DNA of 64,000 bases from contig CAXXKX010000004.1 of assembly GCA_963676655.2 (NCBI GenBank), positions 964,060 through 1,028,059 on the forward strand, read 5' to 3'. Shown piece by piece: positions 16,612 through 26,138 of the stretch. This DNA is from G963676655 sp963676655. Its GTDB lineage: Bacteria; Verrucomicrobiota; Lentisphaeria; Victivallales; Victivallaceae. Numbering within the stretch: the first letter of the stretch is position 1; every line of letters starts with the position of its first letter. The notes below the pieces were generated by a model. It saw only the letters and a program-made list of their open reading frames with translations, had not been told where the DNA came from and searched no databases. Both the position numbers and the translations under genes were made by a program.

Positions 16612-19194
16612 ATGTCTGATTACAACAAATCCATTGGCGAGATGCCGACTGAAATGGTCGTGGAAACTGCCGGCGCACCTGAATTGCTGCCGGGAGCGGA
16701 AATTGGCGGTTGCCGGGTAATCAAACTGCTTGGGCATGGCGGTATGGGACAGGTTTATCTGGTGGAAAACATCCAGATGCATAAAAAATACGCCCTGAAA
16801 ATCCTGTCTGCTAAACTTGCTGCCGATCCCTCTTTTATCGACCGTTTCCGGATTGAAGCCAGGGTCATGGCCGATCTCAATCACCCGAATATCGTACATG
16901 TTAATCATATCGGAGAGGATAAGGGCAGTTATTATATCCTGATGGACTATATTGCAGGTACTGATGGAGAACCGGAAACTTTGGAAGACCGTTTAAAGCG
17001 ATGCGGTAAATTATCGGAAAATGAGAGTTCAGAGTTGTTGCATCAGCTCTGTGATGCCTTGGATTATGCTCATAATTTTCGGGACGGCGGAGTTATTCAC
17101 CGTGATCTTAAGCCTTCTAATATCCTGATAAATTCAGATGGAAATCCGGTCATCGCCGACTTTGGTCTGGTAAAAATTGCCGGAACCGAATACTTGAAAA
17201 GCATGATCGAACACTCGATGCGTCTGACTATGGGGGGCGGATTGCGCTATTCGCCGGATATTTCAATCGGAGAAATGAAGACTATAGCCCATGGCGACAG
17301 CAACTCGTCAACAGCTGCCGGCACTGCCGGGGCGTTGATAGGTACCTACGAATACATGGCCCCTGAACAGCAGGAAGGGCAGGAGGCCACGATCCAAAGC
17401 GATATCTACTCATTAGGCATGATTCTATACTACTGCCTCACCGGCAGAAAACCCAAAGGCCGCTGGAAGTTGCCATCGCAGCTGGGCTTGGATAATAAGT
17501 GGGATGGCATTGTCGAGAAAGCTCTTGAGCCGGAATTGCAGGATCGGTTTCTGTACGTTATTGATCTAAAACATCAACTTCAACCATCTTCTGCAAGACC
17601 TCCACGACGATTAAATAATAATAAAGTCGAAGAAGCCAAGTCTGAATCAAAATGGTGGTACGATAATGGATCAGGGGATGAAATTGAAGTAACTGAATCG
17701 AAGCTTAATAAATTGATACTTGATGGAAAAATCGCCCCAGAGACCGAAGTCTGGCGTGAAGGAGCGGATGAATGGATTTCAGCGAAGGACAGTGTTGAAT
17801 TGTGTGAGATATTTATTAATAAAAACAAAGCTGATACTAAATTAATGGAATCGGAGACACTCAAAAGATTATGGTTAGAACGAGATAAAGGCAATTCAGA
17901 TGCCATTTATGAACTAGGGATGCTGTATTTTGATGGTAAAACCGTTGAGCAAGATTATTCAAAAGCGTTTGAACTATTTCTTCAGTCTGCAGAAATGAAG
18001 CATGAAAAAGCACAGTTCATGGTTGGAAAGTGTTACATGAGAGGGGTAGGTATCTCTGAAAATAGTGTGAAGGGAGTAAAATGGTTTAAAATGTCTGCTG
18101 ATCAGGGGAACTCATACGCACAAAATGTATTGGGTGAGTGTTATTTGAATGGTAATGGAGTTAGAAAAAATAGGCCAAAGGCCTCAGGTTGGTTTATCAA
18201 AGCAGTAAAACAAGGAGATATCCGTGCAAAATTCAACCTTGGAATCTGTTATTATAATGGCTTTGGGGTAACTAAAAATAGAAAAGAAGCCTTAAATTAT
18301 TATATTGAAGCAGCTAAAGAAGGACTACCTGACGCTCAATTTGCACTTGCAGAGTGCTATGAACATGGTAGTGGATGCAACAAAGACAAACCAGAGGCTT
18401 TTATTTGGTATAGTAAAGCGGCAGAGCAAGATTTTCCTGATGCTATTTTTAAACTTGGCTTATGTTATTATTATGGTCGTGGGGTACGAAAAAATAGAAA
18501 AGAGGCTTTAGTCCTTTTTACTGAAACAGCTAATTTGGGAATGCCCCAAGCACAATATTTTTTAGGAATGTGTTATTATCATGGACATGGAGTAAAACGA
18601 GATTTAAAAATAGCAATAAAAAATCTAAAAGAAGCATCTAAACAGGATTATGCGAAGGCACAATATTTTTTAGGAGAATGCTATTATTATGGTTTTGGTG
18701 TTACATCCAATCAACAGACAGCGAAATCCTATTATGAAAAAGCCTTTGCTAACGGATCAGGAAGAGCATGGGATCGTTTGAGAGAGTTATCTCCACAACC
18801 TCAATATACGTATACACCTCAAAGACAAACGAAATCGAAATCTAGTTTCTGTTTTCTGACTACTGCTGTATGCGAAACATTGAATCGTTGCGACGATTGT
18901 TATGAGTTAAATTTATTGCGATATTTTCGAGACAATTACATGTGTAAAAATACCGAGTTGAATAAAGAAGTTGAAGAGTATTATATGATTGCACCAGTAA
19001 TTGTCGATGTAGTAAATGCTCGTGCTGATGCAAAAAAAATATGGAGTGACTTAGCCAAACGATATATTATGCCATGCATAAGGTTGATTGAAGCGGGTAA
19101 AAATATCGAAACATATTCTTTATATAAAAAAATGTTTTTGGAATTGAAAGAAAAATATATTGATAAAAAAACAACTAACAAGGAGACGGTATAA
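16612..19194 (+). CDS. Ser/Thr kinase with GYF_2 domain, eight Sel1 repeats and CFI-box-like C-terminus
   Basis: The 860-residue protein has a kinase domain at ~25-320 (GHGGMGQVY loop, H163-R-D165, 'DFG', 'APEQ') with a long activation loop like that of the kinase at 9269. A GYF_2-like domain follows at ~347-400 ('WWYDN', 'IAPETEVWREG', 'EWISA'). Eight Sel1-type TPR repeats lie at ~425-720, each with a C-Y-x-x-G core. The C-terminal domain (~745-855) starts 'CFLTTAV' and contains 'LRYFRDNYM' and 'EYYMIAP', as in CFI-box-type C-terminal domains. There is no membrane helix. GAGGAGAGGG precedes the ATG. From about 17.6 kb onwards the DNA turns distinctly AT-rich compared with the kinase part, which suggests the sensor module was acquired separately. 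Stop overlaps the next start (TAATG). Confidence 0.85.
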   Translation: MSDYNKSIGEMPTEMVVETAGAPELLPGAEIGGCRVIKLLGHGGMGQVYLVENIQMHKKYALKILSAKLAADPSFIDRFRIEARVMADLNHPNIVHVNHIGEDKGSYYILMDYIAGTDGEPETLEDRLKRCGKLSENESSELLHQLCDALDYAHNFRDGGVIHRDLKPSNILINSDGNPVIADFGLVKIAGTEYLKSMIEHSMRLTMGGGLRYSPDISIGEMKTIAHGDSNSSTAAGTAGALIGTYEYMAPEQQEGQEATIQSDIYSLGMILYYCLTGRKPKGRWKLPSQLGLDNKWDGIVEKALEPELQDRFLYVIDLKHQLQPSSARPPRRLNNNKVEEAKSESKWWYDNGSGDEIEVTESKLNKLILDGKIAPETEVWREGADEWISAKDSVELCEIFINKNKADTKLMESETLKRLWLERDKGNSDAIYELGMLYFDGKTVEQDYSKAFELFLQSAEMKHEKAQFMVGKCYMRGVGISENSVKGVKWFKMSADQGNSYAQNVLGECYLNGNGVRKNRPKASGWFIKAVKQGDIRAKFNLGICYYNGFGVTKNRKEALNYYIEAAKEGLPDAQFALAECYEHGSGCNKDKPEAFIWYSKAAEQDFPDAIFKLGLCYYYGRGVRKNRKEALVLFTETANLGMPQAQYFLGMCYYHGHGVKRDLKIAIKNLKEASKQDYAKAQYFLGECYYYGFGVTSNQQTAKSYYEKAFANGSGRAWDRLRELSPQPQYTYTPQRQTKSKSSFCFLTTAVCETLNRCDDCYELNLLRYFRDNYMCKNTELNKEVEEYYMIAPVIVDVVNARADAKKIWSDLAKRYIMPCIRLIEAGKNIETYSLYKKMFLELKEKYIDKKTTNKETV

Positions 19195-19856
19195 TGGCTA
19201 TTGGTGATCTGTTTAAATCGAAGTCGGAACGGGAAAAAGAGGAACGCAAAAAACGGCGGAAGGCGTTTCGGGAAGCGGAAAACGCGGTGGATGCGGTCAA
19301 GGACCGGATCAAGGGACTGAAAGCCGAACGCGACAAATCCTGGGCCGAGGCCAGACAATATCTTAAAGACGGTCAGAAAGGTGCCGCTCAGCGCTGCCTG
19401 AAAAGCGTTCGCGGTAACGAAGTGATGATGGAACAGCTGGAAAAGAAACGCTGGGTTTTCGATCAGTTGTTGACCAAACTGGAAATGGCTAAGACGGATA
19501 ATGAATTCAGCAGTGCGCTGAGCGCGATCAATAAAGTGGTTGAGATTGACCCGGACGCTATCGCCGATGTATTGGACGATGTTCAGGACAAGTTGGGTGA
19601 GCAGATAGACGTCGACCGGATATGGGACAAGATGTACGGCAAGGAGATGGACGGGATCGATGGGCATGAAAGCGACGTTATTCCGTCAATCGATGATATG
19701 ATGAAAGATCTTGAGGACGAAGTTGTCGCGGACGTTCGAGGCGGTAAACTGCCGGAGACGGAAACGTCGTCCGGCGGCGGCTCAAAATCAAAGATCAGCG
19801 AGGAGATTGGCGAAGGCCGGCGTAAATTGAAGGATCTGCTGGAAGGCGACAAGTAA
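19194..19856 (+). CDS. ESCRT-III/Snf7-like protein A
   Basis: The 220-residue protein has a strongly basic helical N-terminus (~8-60) and a helical-hairpin region with 'ARQYLKDGQKGAAQRCLKSV' and 'EVMMEQLEKKRW'. Further helices ('INKVVEIDPDAIADVLDDVQDKL') precede an acidic tail with 'IPSIDDMMKDLEDEV' and a basic-hydrophobic end ('GRRKLKDLL'). This order of basic core, 'ALxxLK/K-x-E-x-x-L' hairpin, a D-rich 'vDelmdei' helix, then an acidic autoinhibitory tail and a short C-terminal motif, is that of eukaryotic Snf7/CHMP proteins and related PspA/Vipp1. It has a paralogue next door and a MIT-AAA ATPase just after. AAGGAG precedes the ATG, which overlaps the kinase stop. It probably polymerises on membrane; homology is by pattern, not by search. 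Confidence 0.7.
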   Translation: MAIGDLFKSKSEREKEERKKRRKAFREAENAVDAVKDRIKGLKAERDKSWAEARQYLKDGQKGAAQRCLKSVRGNEVMMEQLEKKRWVFDQLLTKLEMAKTDNEFSSALSAINKVVEIDPDAIADVLDDVQDKLGEQIDVDRIWDKMYGKEMDGIDGHESDVIPSIDDMMKDLEDEVVADVRGGKLPETETSSGGGSKSKISEEIGEGRRKLKDLLEGDK

Positions 19857-19899
19857 ACAGCTTGAAAGTTGAAGGTAATAAGTTGAAAGTAGTGTTTGA

Positions 19900-19909
19900 C
19901 GCGTGATAT
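19900..19909 (+). promoter_or_regulatory. Shared motif CGCGTGATAT, copy 3
   Basis: This is the third copy of the cluster 10-mer. It lies 63 nt before the second ESCRT-III-like gene, in the 115-nt gap between the two paralogues. TTTGA precedes it, close to the TTTAA before the copy at 7020. No clear inverted arm follows. The gap may carry an internal promoter. Confidence 0.4.
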
Positions 19910-19971
19910 TAAGGTGTTGATAATGAACATTGCTTAAAGCTTGAAATTTTTAACTGATATGGAGCATAAAG

Positions 19972-20598
19972 ATGTTATTTGGATTATTTGAAACTCAGAA
20001 GGAAAAGACTGCCCGTTTGCGTAAAGAAAAAAGAAAAGCGTTCCGGCAGGCCGAAGGTTCCCTGGACGACCTGAAACTCAAAGTGAAGAATCTCCAGAAA
20101 GACCGCGATAAAGCGTGGCAGGAAGCCCGTCAGTATCTGAAAGAAGGCCAGAAAGCGGCCGCCCAGCGTTGTCTGCAGAGCGTACGCGCGCATGAAGTAA
20201 TGATGGATCAGTTGGAGAAGAAACGGTGGTTGTCCGAACAGTTTATTACTAAACTGGACACGGCGCAGTCCGATGCCGATATGGCTAAAGCGATGAAAGC
20301 GGTTAACACGGTTATCGAGATCGATCCTGACGTTACCGCTGACATTCTCGACGAGGTTCAGGATAAACTGAACGACATGGAAGACATCAATTCGCTTTGG
20401 GACAAAGCGCATGCCAAAGAGATGGAAGGAGTTGAAAACCTCTATGAAGAGGAAATTCCTTCGGTTGATGCGATGATGGCGGAACTCTCAAGCGAAGTTT
20501 CGACCGAAAGCACCGCGGTGGAGAAAATAGAGGAAGCCGAACCGGAGACTGTATCGACGGTGACAGAAACGCCGCGAAGACGGCTGGAGGAGGAATAA
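19972..20598 (+). CDS. ESCRT-III/Snf7-like protein B
   Basis: The 208-residue paralogue of the preceding protein is strikingly conserved in the hairpin region ('ARQYLKEGQKAAAQRCL', 'EVMMDQLEKKRW', 'VNTVIEIDPDVTADILDEVQDKL') and in the acidic 'EEIPSVDAMMAELSSEV' helix. It diverges in the linker and ends in Arg-Arg-Arg-Leu plus acidic residues. Two adjacent paralogues suggest hetero-polymers, as in eukaryotic ESCRT-III where subunits with different tails recruit Vps4. GGAG lies 7 nt before the ATG. The stop is 2 nt before the ATPase start, and the ATPase ribosome-binding site (GGAGG) lies within this gene's 3' end, so expression of polymer subunit and ATPase is coupled. Confidence 0.7.
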   Translation: MLFGLFETQKEKTARLRKEKRKAFRQAEGSLDDLKLKVKNLQKDRDKAWQEARQYLKEGQKAAAQRCLQSVRAHEVMMDQLEKKRWLSEQFITKLDTAQSDADMAKAMKAVNTVIEIDPDVTADILDEVQDKLNDMEDINSLWDKAHAKEMEGVENLYEEEIPSVDAMMAELSSEVSTESTAVEKIEEAEPETVSTVTETPRRRLEEE

Positions 20599-20600
20599 CT

Positions 20601-21788
20601 ATGAGTTTCAATGCCGATAAAAAACGCGAGCATGAACAATTGGCGGAAAAGGCATTGGCGAACAAAGATTACGCCAAGGCCTTTTTCCATACCGCCAAAG
20701 CTGCGGATTTCGCGTTCAATCTGGCCGAACAGAGTGAAGGAAAACTGGCCCGGGCGCATTTGGACGACGCCAATGAATTGCTTGAAATAGCGGCAACTCT
20801 CAAAGCCAAAGCGGAACAGTACAAGCAGAAGGCCAAAAACGAAGTGTTGGCGTCCGGCGGTGTTCCGGCTGAAGATTCGGACGATGATTTTGAACGGTCC
20901 GCGCCGGTCGTTGAAAAGGTTTCGTTTGACGATATCAAGGGGCTTAAAGAGGCCAAGCAGATAGTGCAGGACGCTTTGATTAACCCCACATTGTATCCGG
21001 ATATTTACAACGCGTTCAAGGTGAAATCCGGGACCGGTTTGTTGTTGTACGGTCCACCTGGAACCGGTAAGACCATGTTTGCCAAAGCGGTCGCGACCGA
21101 ATTGGACGCTGAATTTATGCTGGTAAAGCTCAATGAGTTGAAGAGCAAATATGTCGGCGACAGTGAAAAGAATGTGGCAGAAATGTTTAAAGCGGCCCGT
21201 GAACACGAACGTTGCGTGCTGTTTCTTGACGAATGCGAATCAATCCTCAGGAAACGCGGCAGCCAGAAGATCGCCACAGTCGAACAGTTTCTGCAGGAGG
21301 CAGACGGCATGACCGAAAGCAGCAATCAACTATTTATCCTGCTGGCGACCAATCGTCCGTGGCTGATTGACAGCGCGGTGATGCGTTCGGGTCGAATCGG
21401 AGCGCAGGTTTATATTGGTCTGCCTGACGCGGAAACCCGCCGGGCCATCATTGAACGCGGGTTCAGCGGAGTCGAGCTGGCGGATGATGTCGATTTGGAT
21501 AAGTTGGTCTCATTGACCGAAGGTTACAGCGGCGCTGAGATATACCATCATAAAGGTGGCGGTGTCTGTAACAACGCTTCGCAACTGGCGGCCAGACGGC
21601 ATGTCAAACTGAGAGCTTCAGGGCTGACCGAAGACAGTTCTTTGGAAATTACCTGGGACGATTGCCTGCAGGCGCTTGATTCAGTCAAGCCGGTATCGAA
21701 GATGGACCCGGAAATAATGGAACGCAATCTCAAGTGGGGTCAGTCCCAGGGTGGAGATAATAATACTGATCAGGAGGATGACGATTGA
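20601..21788 (+). CDS. Vps4-like AAA ATPase with N-terminal MIT-like domain
   Basis: The 395-residue protein has an N-terminal three-helix region (~1-75: 'HEQLAEKALANKDYAKAF', 'AADFAF', 'DDANELLEIAATLKAKA') with the MIT pattern, including the R/K-A-x-x-L-K third helix. A linker follows, then an AAA module with the meiotic-clade 'FDDIKGLKEAK' entry, Walker A GPPGTGKT (151-158), Walker B with D210-E211, sensor-1 'ATNRPWLID', Arg-finger region 'RSGRIG' and the 'TEGYSGAEI' alpha-helical subdomain. Order, size and motifs match Vps4/katanin-type ATPases rather than FtsH or ClpX. Vps4 extracts ESCRT-III subunits by binding their tails through MIT. Here the two Snf7-like genes stand immediately upstream. 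AAA assignment is certain; MIT assignment is by pattern. Confidence 0.85.
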   Translation: MSFNADKKREHEQLAEKALANKDYAKAFFHTAKAADFAFNLAEQSEGKLARAHLDDANELLEIAATLKAKAEQYKQKAKNEVLASGGVPAEDSDDDFERSAPVVEKVSFDDIKGLKEAKQIVQDALINPTLYPDIYNAFKVKSGTGLLLYGPPGTGKTMFAKAVATELDAEFMLVKLNELKSKYVGDSEKNVAEMFKAAREHERCVLFLDECESILRKRGSQKIATVEQFLQEADGMTESSNQLFILLATNRPWLIDSAVMRSGRIGAQVYIGLPDAETRRAIIERGFSGVELADDVDLDKLVSLTEGYSGAEIYHHKGGGVCNNASQLAARRHVKLRASGLTEDSSLEITWDDCLQALDSVKPVSKMDPEIMERNLKWGQSQGGDNNTDQEDDD

Positions 21789-21812
21789 CCACGTCGCAAT
21801 ATTGAGTTAATT

Positions 21813-24800
21813 ATGAGTAGTCCAGACTATCCCAAAAATGATTTCAGTAAAGAAACGATAAGTGAGCTGATTACCGCTTCTTGTAATGTTTCTTTGGGAG
21901 ATATGCCGACGGTTGACAGCAGTGGGTCACTTGACCTTGGTCACGTCGACCGTTATCGGATTATCCGGGAACTTGGAGCGGGGGGCTTCGGCACGGTATT
22001 TCTGGCTAAAGATACGGTAGCCGGAAATCTGGTTGCCTTGAAAGCGCTGCCGCCGGAGATTTCCGCCATTCCTGAAGAACTGGAAAATGTCAGGAACAAT
22101 TTTGCCCTGGTATCGAAATTGCATCACCCCAAAGTTGCCGTCTTGCTTTATCTGCATCAAGTCTTAGAGGCCGATGTCGCGGCGCAACGGTTGTTGAAGA
22201 TATCATCCCGCAGCTATCTGGTGGTAATGGAGTATGTTCACGGGGTTACTCTGTCTGTTTGGAAAAAACAGTTTCCCGATCACCGGATTCCACTTGACCA
22301 GGCGCTGGATATATGTTCACAGGTGGCAGATGCGTTGGACTATGCCCACAGTCGAGATATAATTCATCGCGATATCAAGCCGTCGAACGTAATGATCAAT
22401 GAGCATAATCAGGTTAAACTGATGGATTTTGGCCTGGCGGCGGAAGTACGGTCAAGTTATTCGCGGGTCTCTAAAGTCAATTACGATACCTCCGGAACCC
22501 GCCCGTATATGGCTCCTGAACAATGGGCAGGGAAAAAACAAATTGCCGCGACTGATCAGTATTCTTTGGCGGTGATGTTTTATGAGATGGTCAGCGGGAC
22601 TGTTCCTTTCCATTCAATCTTTGAAACCGGCGACGCATTGTTGATGATGAATGTGGTCGAAAACAGGGAGGTTGACTGGTTGCCTGAATTATCCAGAAGA
22701 CAGAACAAAGCGTTGATGCGCGGTCTGGAAAAGGATCCGAGGGAACGTTATGCTTCATGTCGTGAAATGATAATGGCAATCTCTGGCGGAGCGTCCGGTC
22801 GTGCAAAACGCCAGGGGCAGAGTTCTAATATCTTCGCAAAAGTTGCAGCAATCTTAGTATTACTGATGATATTGATGGTTCTCTCCGGTGGCGCGTGGTA
22901 TTATCTCGGAATATATAAGAGCACGGTAAAGTCTCCTGATGAAAAAGGAAAAAGTAAAAAAACGCCGAAGGTCGAGGTTATTGGAGCCAGACAGGCCGCT
23001 TTGATAAAAGCCCGGGCTGATGCTGCAATAAATAAACTTGACGGTTTGAAACTTTCTTTTGATAAAAAGCAGAGGAAGCTCTATGAGGAGATAAAGCTGA
23101 ATGTGGAATCCGCCAAGTCGCTGTATTCGGATTTGAAAGAATACAAAGAGGCGCATGCCATCTTTACCAGTGTTATCTCCTCATGTGATAAATTGGTTGC
23201 CAGTGAGGAGAAAAAGCAGGCGGCGTTAAAGGTCTACAAAGCGTATAAGGCAGATGAAAATGTTGATGACGGAGCAATAAAACCGGATATGAAACAGAGT
23301 CAGCTTCTCGCTGATATAAACGCTTTGGATAAAAAGCTGTCAGACGATGTATCGGCGGGAAATTATGATAGCATTGGCGCCCAGATAAATGCTATACATC
23401 AGCTGAGAAATCAGATCAGGCAAAGGCAGGTTTTAAAGGACTCTGCCGTCAAGATTGTCACGGAAATCCAAAACAGAGTCAGGTCGGTTGACCGTTTACA
23501 GTTTGGAAAACGCAGGCTTGTTGATTTGCTGACAGTACAAACTATGTTGAAATCAATGGTAGACGATTTGAATAATGAACTTTATGATAAAATCAGTTTG
23601 GAACGAAAACGGAAGATCGATAAACTGATTGCGAACCTTCATCATGGGGTAAGTGAGTACAACCAATATGTTGAATCAGGCAAATCCTGCTTGAAACGCA
23701 AAGAATATAGTAAGGCTGAAGTCTTTTTCAAGAAAGCGCAAAACGCGAATGATCTTCCGGGAGTAGTAGAGCTTATAAAACAGGCTGTCGAGTTGAATTC
23801 CTTGAAAAATGAATATGAGAATCTTATTGCTTCTGCCGACGCCGCATTAAAGAAACAAGACTGGAAGACCGCGAAGACTGACTATAAATCCGCCTTGAAG
23901 CTTGAGCAATATACGAACTCGAAAAGAGCTCTAGCGGGAATCCGTGAAGCGATAGCCGGAGAGGAACGCGATAGACTGGCGGCACTCAAAGCTAAATATT
24001 CCGGTTTTATCGCCGACGGGAAGGAGGCGTTGAAAAGACAGGACTGGTTGATAGCGATTGAATCGTTTAATAAGGCCCTTGCGGTTCAGGGGTACTCAGC
24101 GGATAAAGCCGCTTTTGACGGGATCGCCGAGGCAAGGATCGGGATTGAGCGTGATCGGCTGCAAAAACTGAATTCCCGCTTCGAGGCATTTATGAAAGAT
24201 GGAAATACAGCCTTGAATAAAAAGGATGGGATGGGCGCGGCCAAAGCATTCAAACAGGCGCTGGCGGTTGAAGGATATGCAGGTAATGCCGAGGCCCTCA
24301 AAAGACTAAAAGTTGCCGAAACCGAAATTGAGAAAATAAAATTTCAATCATATATGGCTCAGGGCGATGCCGCGATGCAGAAGAAGAAATTGCATGAGGC
24401 TCTGAATTTTTACACGAAGGCTAAAGCGGTGGAAGGATATGCAGGTAATGCCGAGGTTCTCGAAAGACTAAAAGTTGTTGAAACCGAAATTGATAAAGTA
24501 CGTCAAACTGATTTGAAGATCAAATTTCAATCGTATATGGCTCAGGGCGATGCCGCGATGCAGAAGAAGAAATTGCATGAGGCTCTGAATTTTTACACGA
24601 AGGCTAAAGCGGTGGAAGGTTTTGGCTCGAATAAAGCCGCTGAGGAAGGAATCTTGTTGGCCCGGAAGCGGATATTGCTGGAAGACGCATGGAAGAAAGA
24701 CATTGCTCAATGCGAAAAGCGTTTGGCACGAACCAGGCTGGAATACCAGCGAGTTCAGGTTGAACTTGAAAAAGAACAAAAGAAATCTCCCGGATCATCA

Positions 24801-26138
24801 AAAAGTATTGATTTGCGGAGAAAGGTTGAATCAGCGAAACGCATGGTCAGTAAAGCCGAAGATGACCTTGAGATGATCAAAACAAAGTTTGAACGCGAGA
24901 ATCTTTACCGGAGTTATTTGAGTGAAGGAAAATCCTCGATGACTAAGCAGAATTGGAAAGCGGCGGTCGGCTTTTTGGAAAAGGCACTGAAGGTTAAAGG
25001 CTATGAGAATGATAATGTGGCCCGTTTTAATTTGGAAGCAGCCAAGGAAAAGCTTGAGTCGCTATTGGCGGCGGAAAAACTAAGAAAGATAAAAGAAGAC
25101 GCGATGGCTAAATACTGCGTCACGGTGGAAAAAGTTGATAAATTGTCGGAAGAATGTAATAGGGTCCAAAGAAAAGAGGCCAACAAGAAGTGTCGTGAGG
25201 CGCTTGCTCTTTTGATCCGGTTTAAAGAAGACAAGTCTTTTGACATTATTGATGATGACTTAAAAAAGAATATTGAAAATCTCAAACAGATATTTGCTGA
25301 GCGGGTAGGCCCACCTGAAAAACCATGGAAGCTGCCGGGGTTTGGGATGGAATTTATTTATGTCGCTCCCGGAAGCTTCCAGATGGGATCGCAAAATGGC
25401 GACGGGGACGAAAAGCCGGTGCATAAGGTGAGTCTGAGCAAAGGTTACTGGATTGGCAAATATGAAGTGACTAATGCGGAATTTCTCGAATTTCTCAGAG
25501 AAAACCCCAATGCCAAGGGGATTTACTGGGGACCGCTGACTTGCTCGATTATCAATAAAAATGGAAAAATAGATTTGAGTGGAAACTTGTTTGGAAAAAG
25601 CTTGCGACAGCCAGTGGTCGATGTTAGTTGGAACGCGGCAAGTGAGTTTTGTCATTGGTTGACGCTGCGCGAAAGGAAAAACGGTAATTTGCCCGGGAAT
25701 TATGAATTTCGTTTGCCGACGGAGGCTGAATGGGAATACGCGGCTCGCGGCGGGGCTCGGAGTAAAGGTTATTCCTACAGCGGCAGTAATGAGGTCAAAA
25801 GCATTGGCTGGACCTCGGAGGATACCGTTAATTCGACTAATGAAGTAGGAAAAAAGAAACCCAATGAACTGGGAATTTACGATATGAGCGGTAATGCTTG
25901 GGAATGGTGCCTGGATGCCTGTAGTTACAGAGCGGGACATGTCGCGACAGGAACCTATAAGGACCAGATGACCGACCCGTTTGAGAATACGGGGCGTTAT
26001 AGAGTGCTTCGTGGAGGAAGCTGGTATTTTGCTCCCTCGGAAAGCAGGACGACGAATCGCTTTCGCGGCGGATTTGGTAATATATATAATTCGCTCGGTT
26101 TCAGGATAGTAATGGCTCCATGCATAATTGGTAAATGA
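21813..26138 (+). CDS. Transmembrane Ser/Thr kinase with TPR-like/coiled-coil extension and FGE-like domain
   Basis: This is the largest protein of the cluster (1441 residues). The kinase domain lies at ~45-320 (GAGGFGTVF, H185-R-D187, 'MDFGLA', 'APEQW'). One membrane helix lies at ~340-366. A very long charged, extracytoplasmic region (~370-1165) has TPR-like units of ~60 residues with 'ALKKQDWKTA' or 'AMQKKKLHEAL' cores. An FGE-like domain occupies ~1171-1440 ('KPVHKVSLSKGYWIGKYEV', 'RLPTEAEWEYAARGG', 'RGGSW', 'LGFR'). Both catalytic cysteine positions of FGE are missing, so it is presumably a binding domain. The arrangement is that of a receptor kinase with a periplasmic sensor. It starts 24 nt after the ATPase gene. 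Tandem duplication inside is listed separately. Confidence 0.85.
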   Translation: MSSPDYPKNDFSKETISELITASCNVSLGDMPTVDSSGSLDLGHVDRYRIIRELGAGGFGTVFLAKDTVAGNLVALKALPPEISAIPEELENVRNNFALVSKLHHPKVAVLLYLHQVLEADVAAQRLLKISSRSYLVVMEYVHGVTLSVWKKQFPDHRIPLDQALDICSQVADALDYAHSRDIIHRDIKPSNVMINEHNQVKLMDFGLAAEVRSSYSRVSKVNYDTSGTRPYMAPEQWAGKKQIAATDQYSLAVMFYEMVSGTVPFHSIFETGDALLMMNVVENREVDWLPELSRRQNKALMRGLEKDPRERYASCREMIMAISGGASGRAKRQGQSSNIFAKVAAILVLLMILMVLSGGAWYYLGIYKSTVKSPDEKGKSKKTPKVEVIGARQAALIKARADAAINKLDGLKLSFDKKQRKLYEEIKLNVESAKSLYSDLKEYKEAHAIFTSVISSCDKLVASEEKKQAALKVYKAYKADENVDDGAIKPDMKQSQLLADINALDKKLSDDVSAGNYDSIGAQINAIHQLRNQIRQRQVLKDSAVKIVTEIQNRVRSVDRLQFGKRRLVDLLTVQTMLKSMVDDLNNELYDKISLERKRKIDKLIANLHHGVSEYNQYVESGKSCLKRKEYSKAEVFFKKAQNANDLPGVVELIKQAVELNSLKNEYENLIASADAALKKQDWKTAKTDYKSALKLEQYTNSKRALAGIREAIAGEERDRLAALKAKYSGFIADGKEALKRQDWLIAIESFNKALAVQGYSADKAAFDGIAEARIGIERDRLQKLNSRFEAFMKDGNTALNKKDGMGAAKAFKQALAVEGYAGNAEALKRLKVAETEIEKIKFQSYMAQGDAAMQKKKLHEALNFYTKAKAVEGYAGNAEVLERLKVVETEIDKVRQTDLKIKFQSYMAQGDAAMQKKKLHEALNFYTKAKAVEGFGSNKAAEEGILLARKRILLEDAWKKDIAQCEKRLARTRLEYQRVQVELEKEQKKSPGSSKSIDLRRKVESAKRMVSKAEDDLEMIKTKFERENLYRSYLSEGKSSMTKQNWKAAVGFLEKALKVKGYENDNVARFNLEAAKEKLESLLAAEKLRKIKEDAMAKYCVTVEKVDKLSEECNRVQRKEANKKCREALALLIRFKEDKSFDIIDDDLKKNIENLKQIFAERVGPPEKPWKLPGFGMEFIYVAPGSFQMGSQNGDGDEKPVHKVSLSKGYWIGKYEVTNAEFLEFLRENPNAKGIYWGPLTCSIINKNGKIDLSGNLFGKSLRQPVVDVSWNAASEFCHWLTLRERKNGNLPGNYEFRLPTEAEWEYAARGGARSKGYSYSGSNEVKSIGWTSEDTVNSTNEVGKKKPNELGIYDMSGNAWEWCLDACSYRAGHVATGTYKDQMTDPFENTGRYRVLRGGSWYFAPSESRTTNRFRGGFGNIYNSLGFRIVMAPCIIGK
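24270..24619 (+). repeat. Recent in-frame tandem duplication in the kinase gene
   Basis: Two adjacent units of 168 nt and 183 nt encode almost the same ~56-residue TPR-like block ('FQSYMAQGDAAMQ' followed by KKKLHEAL). The core ~100 nt (near 24339 and 24522) differ at only one or two positions. The second unit carries five extra codons. Reading frame is kept, so the extracytoplasmic stalk has grown by one module recently. Confidence 0.75.
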
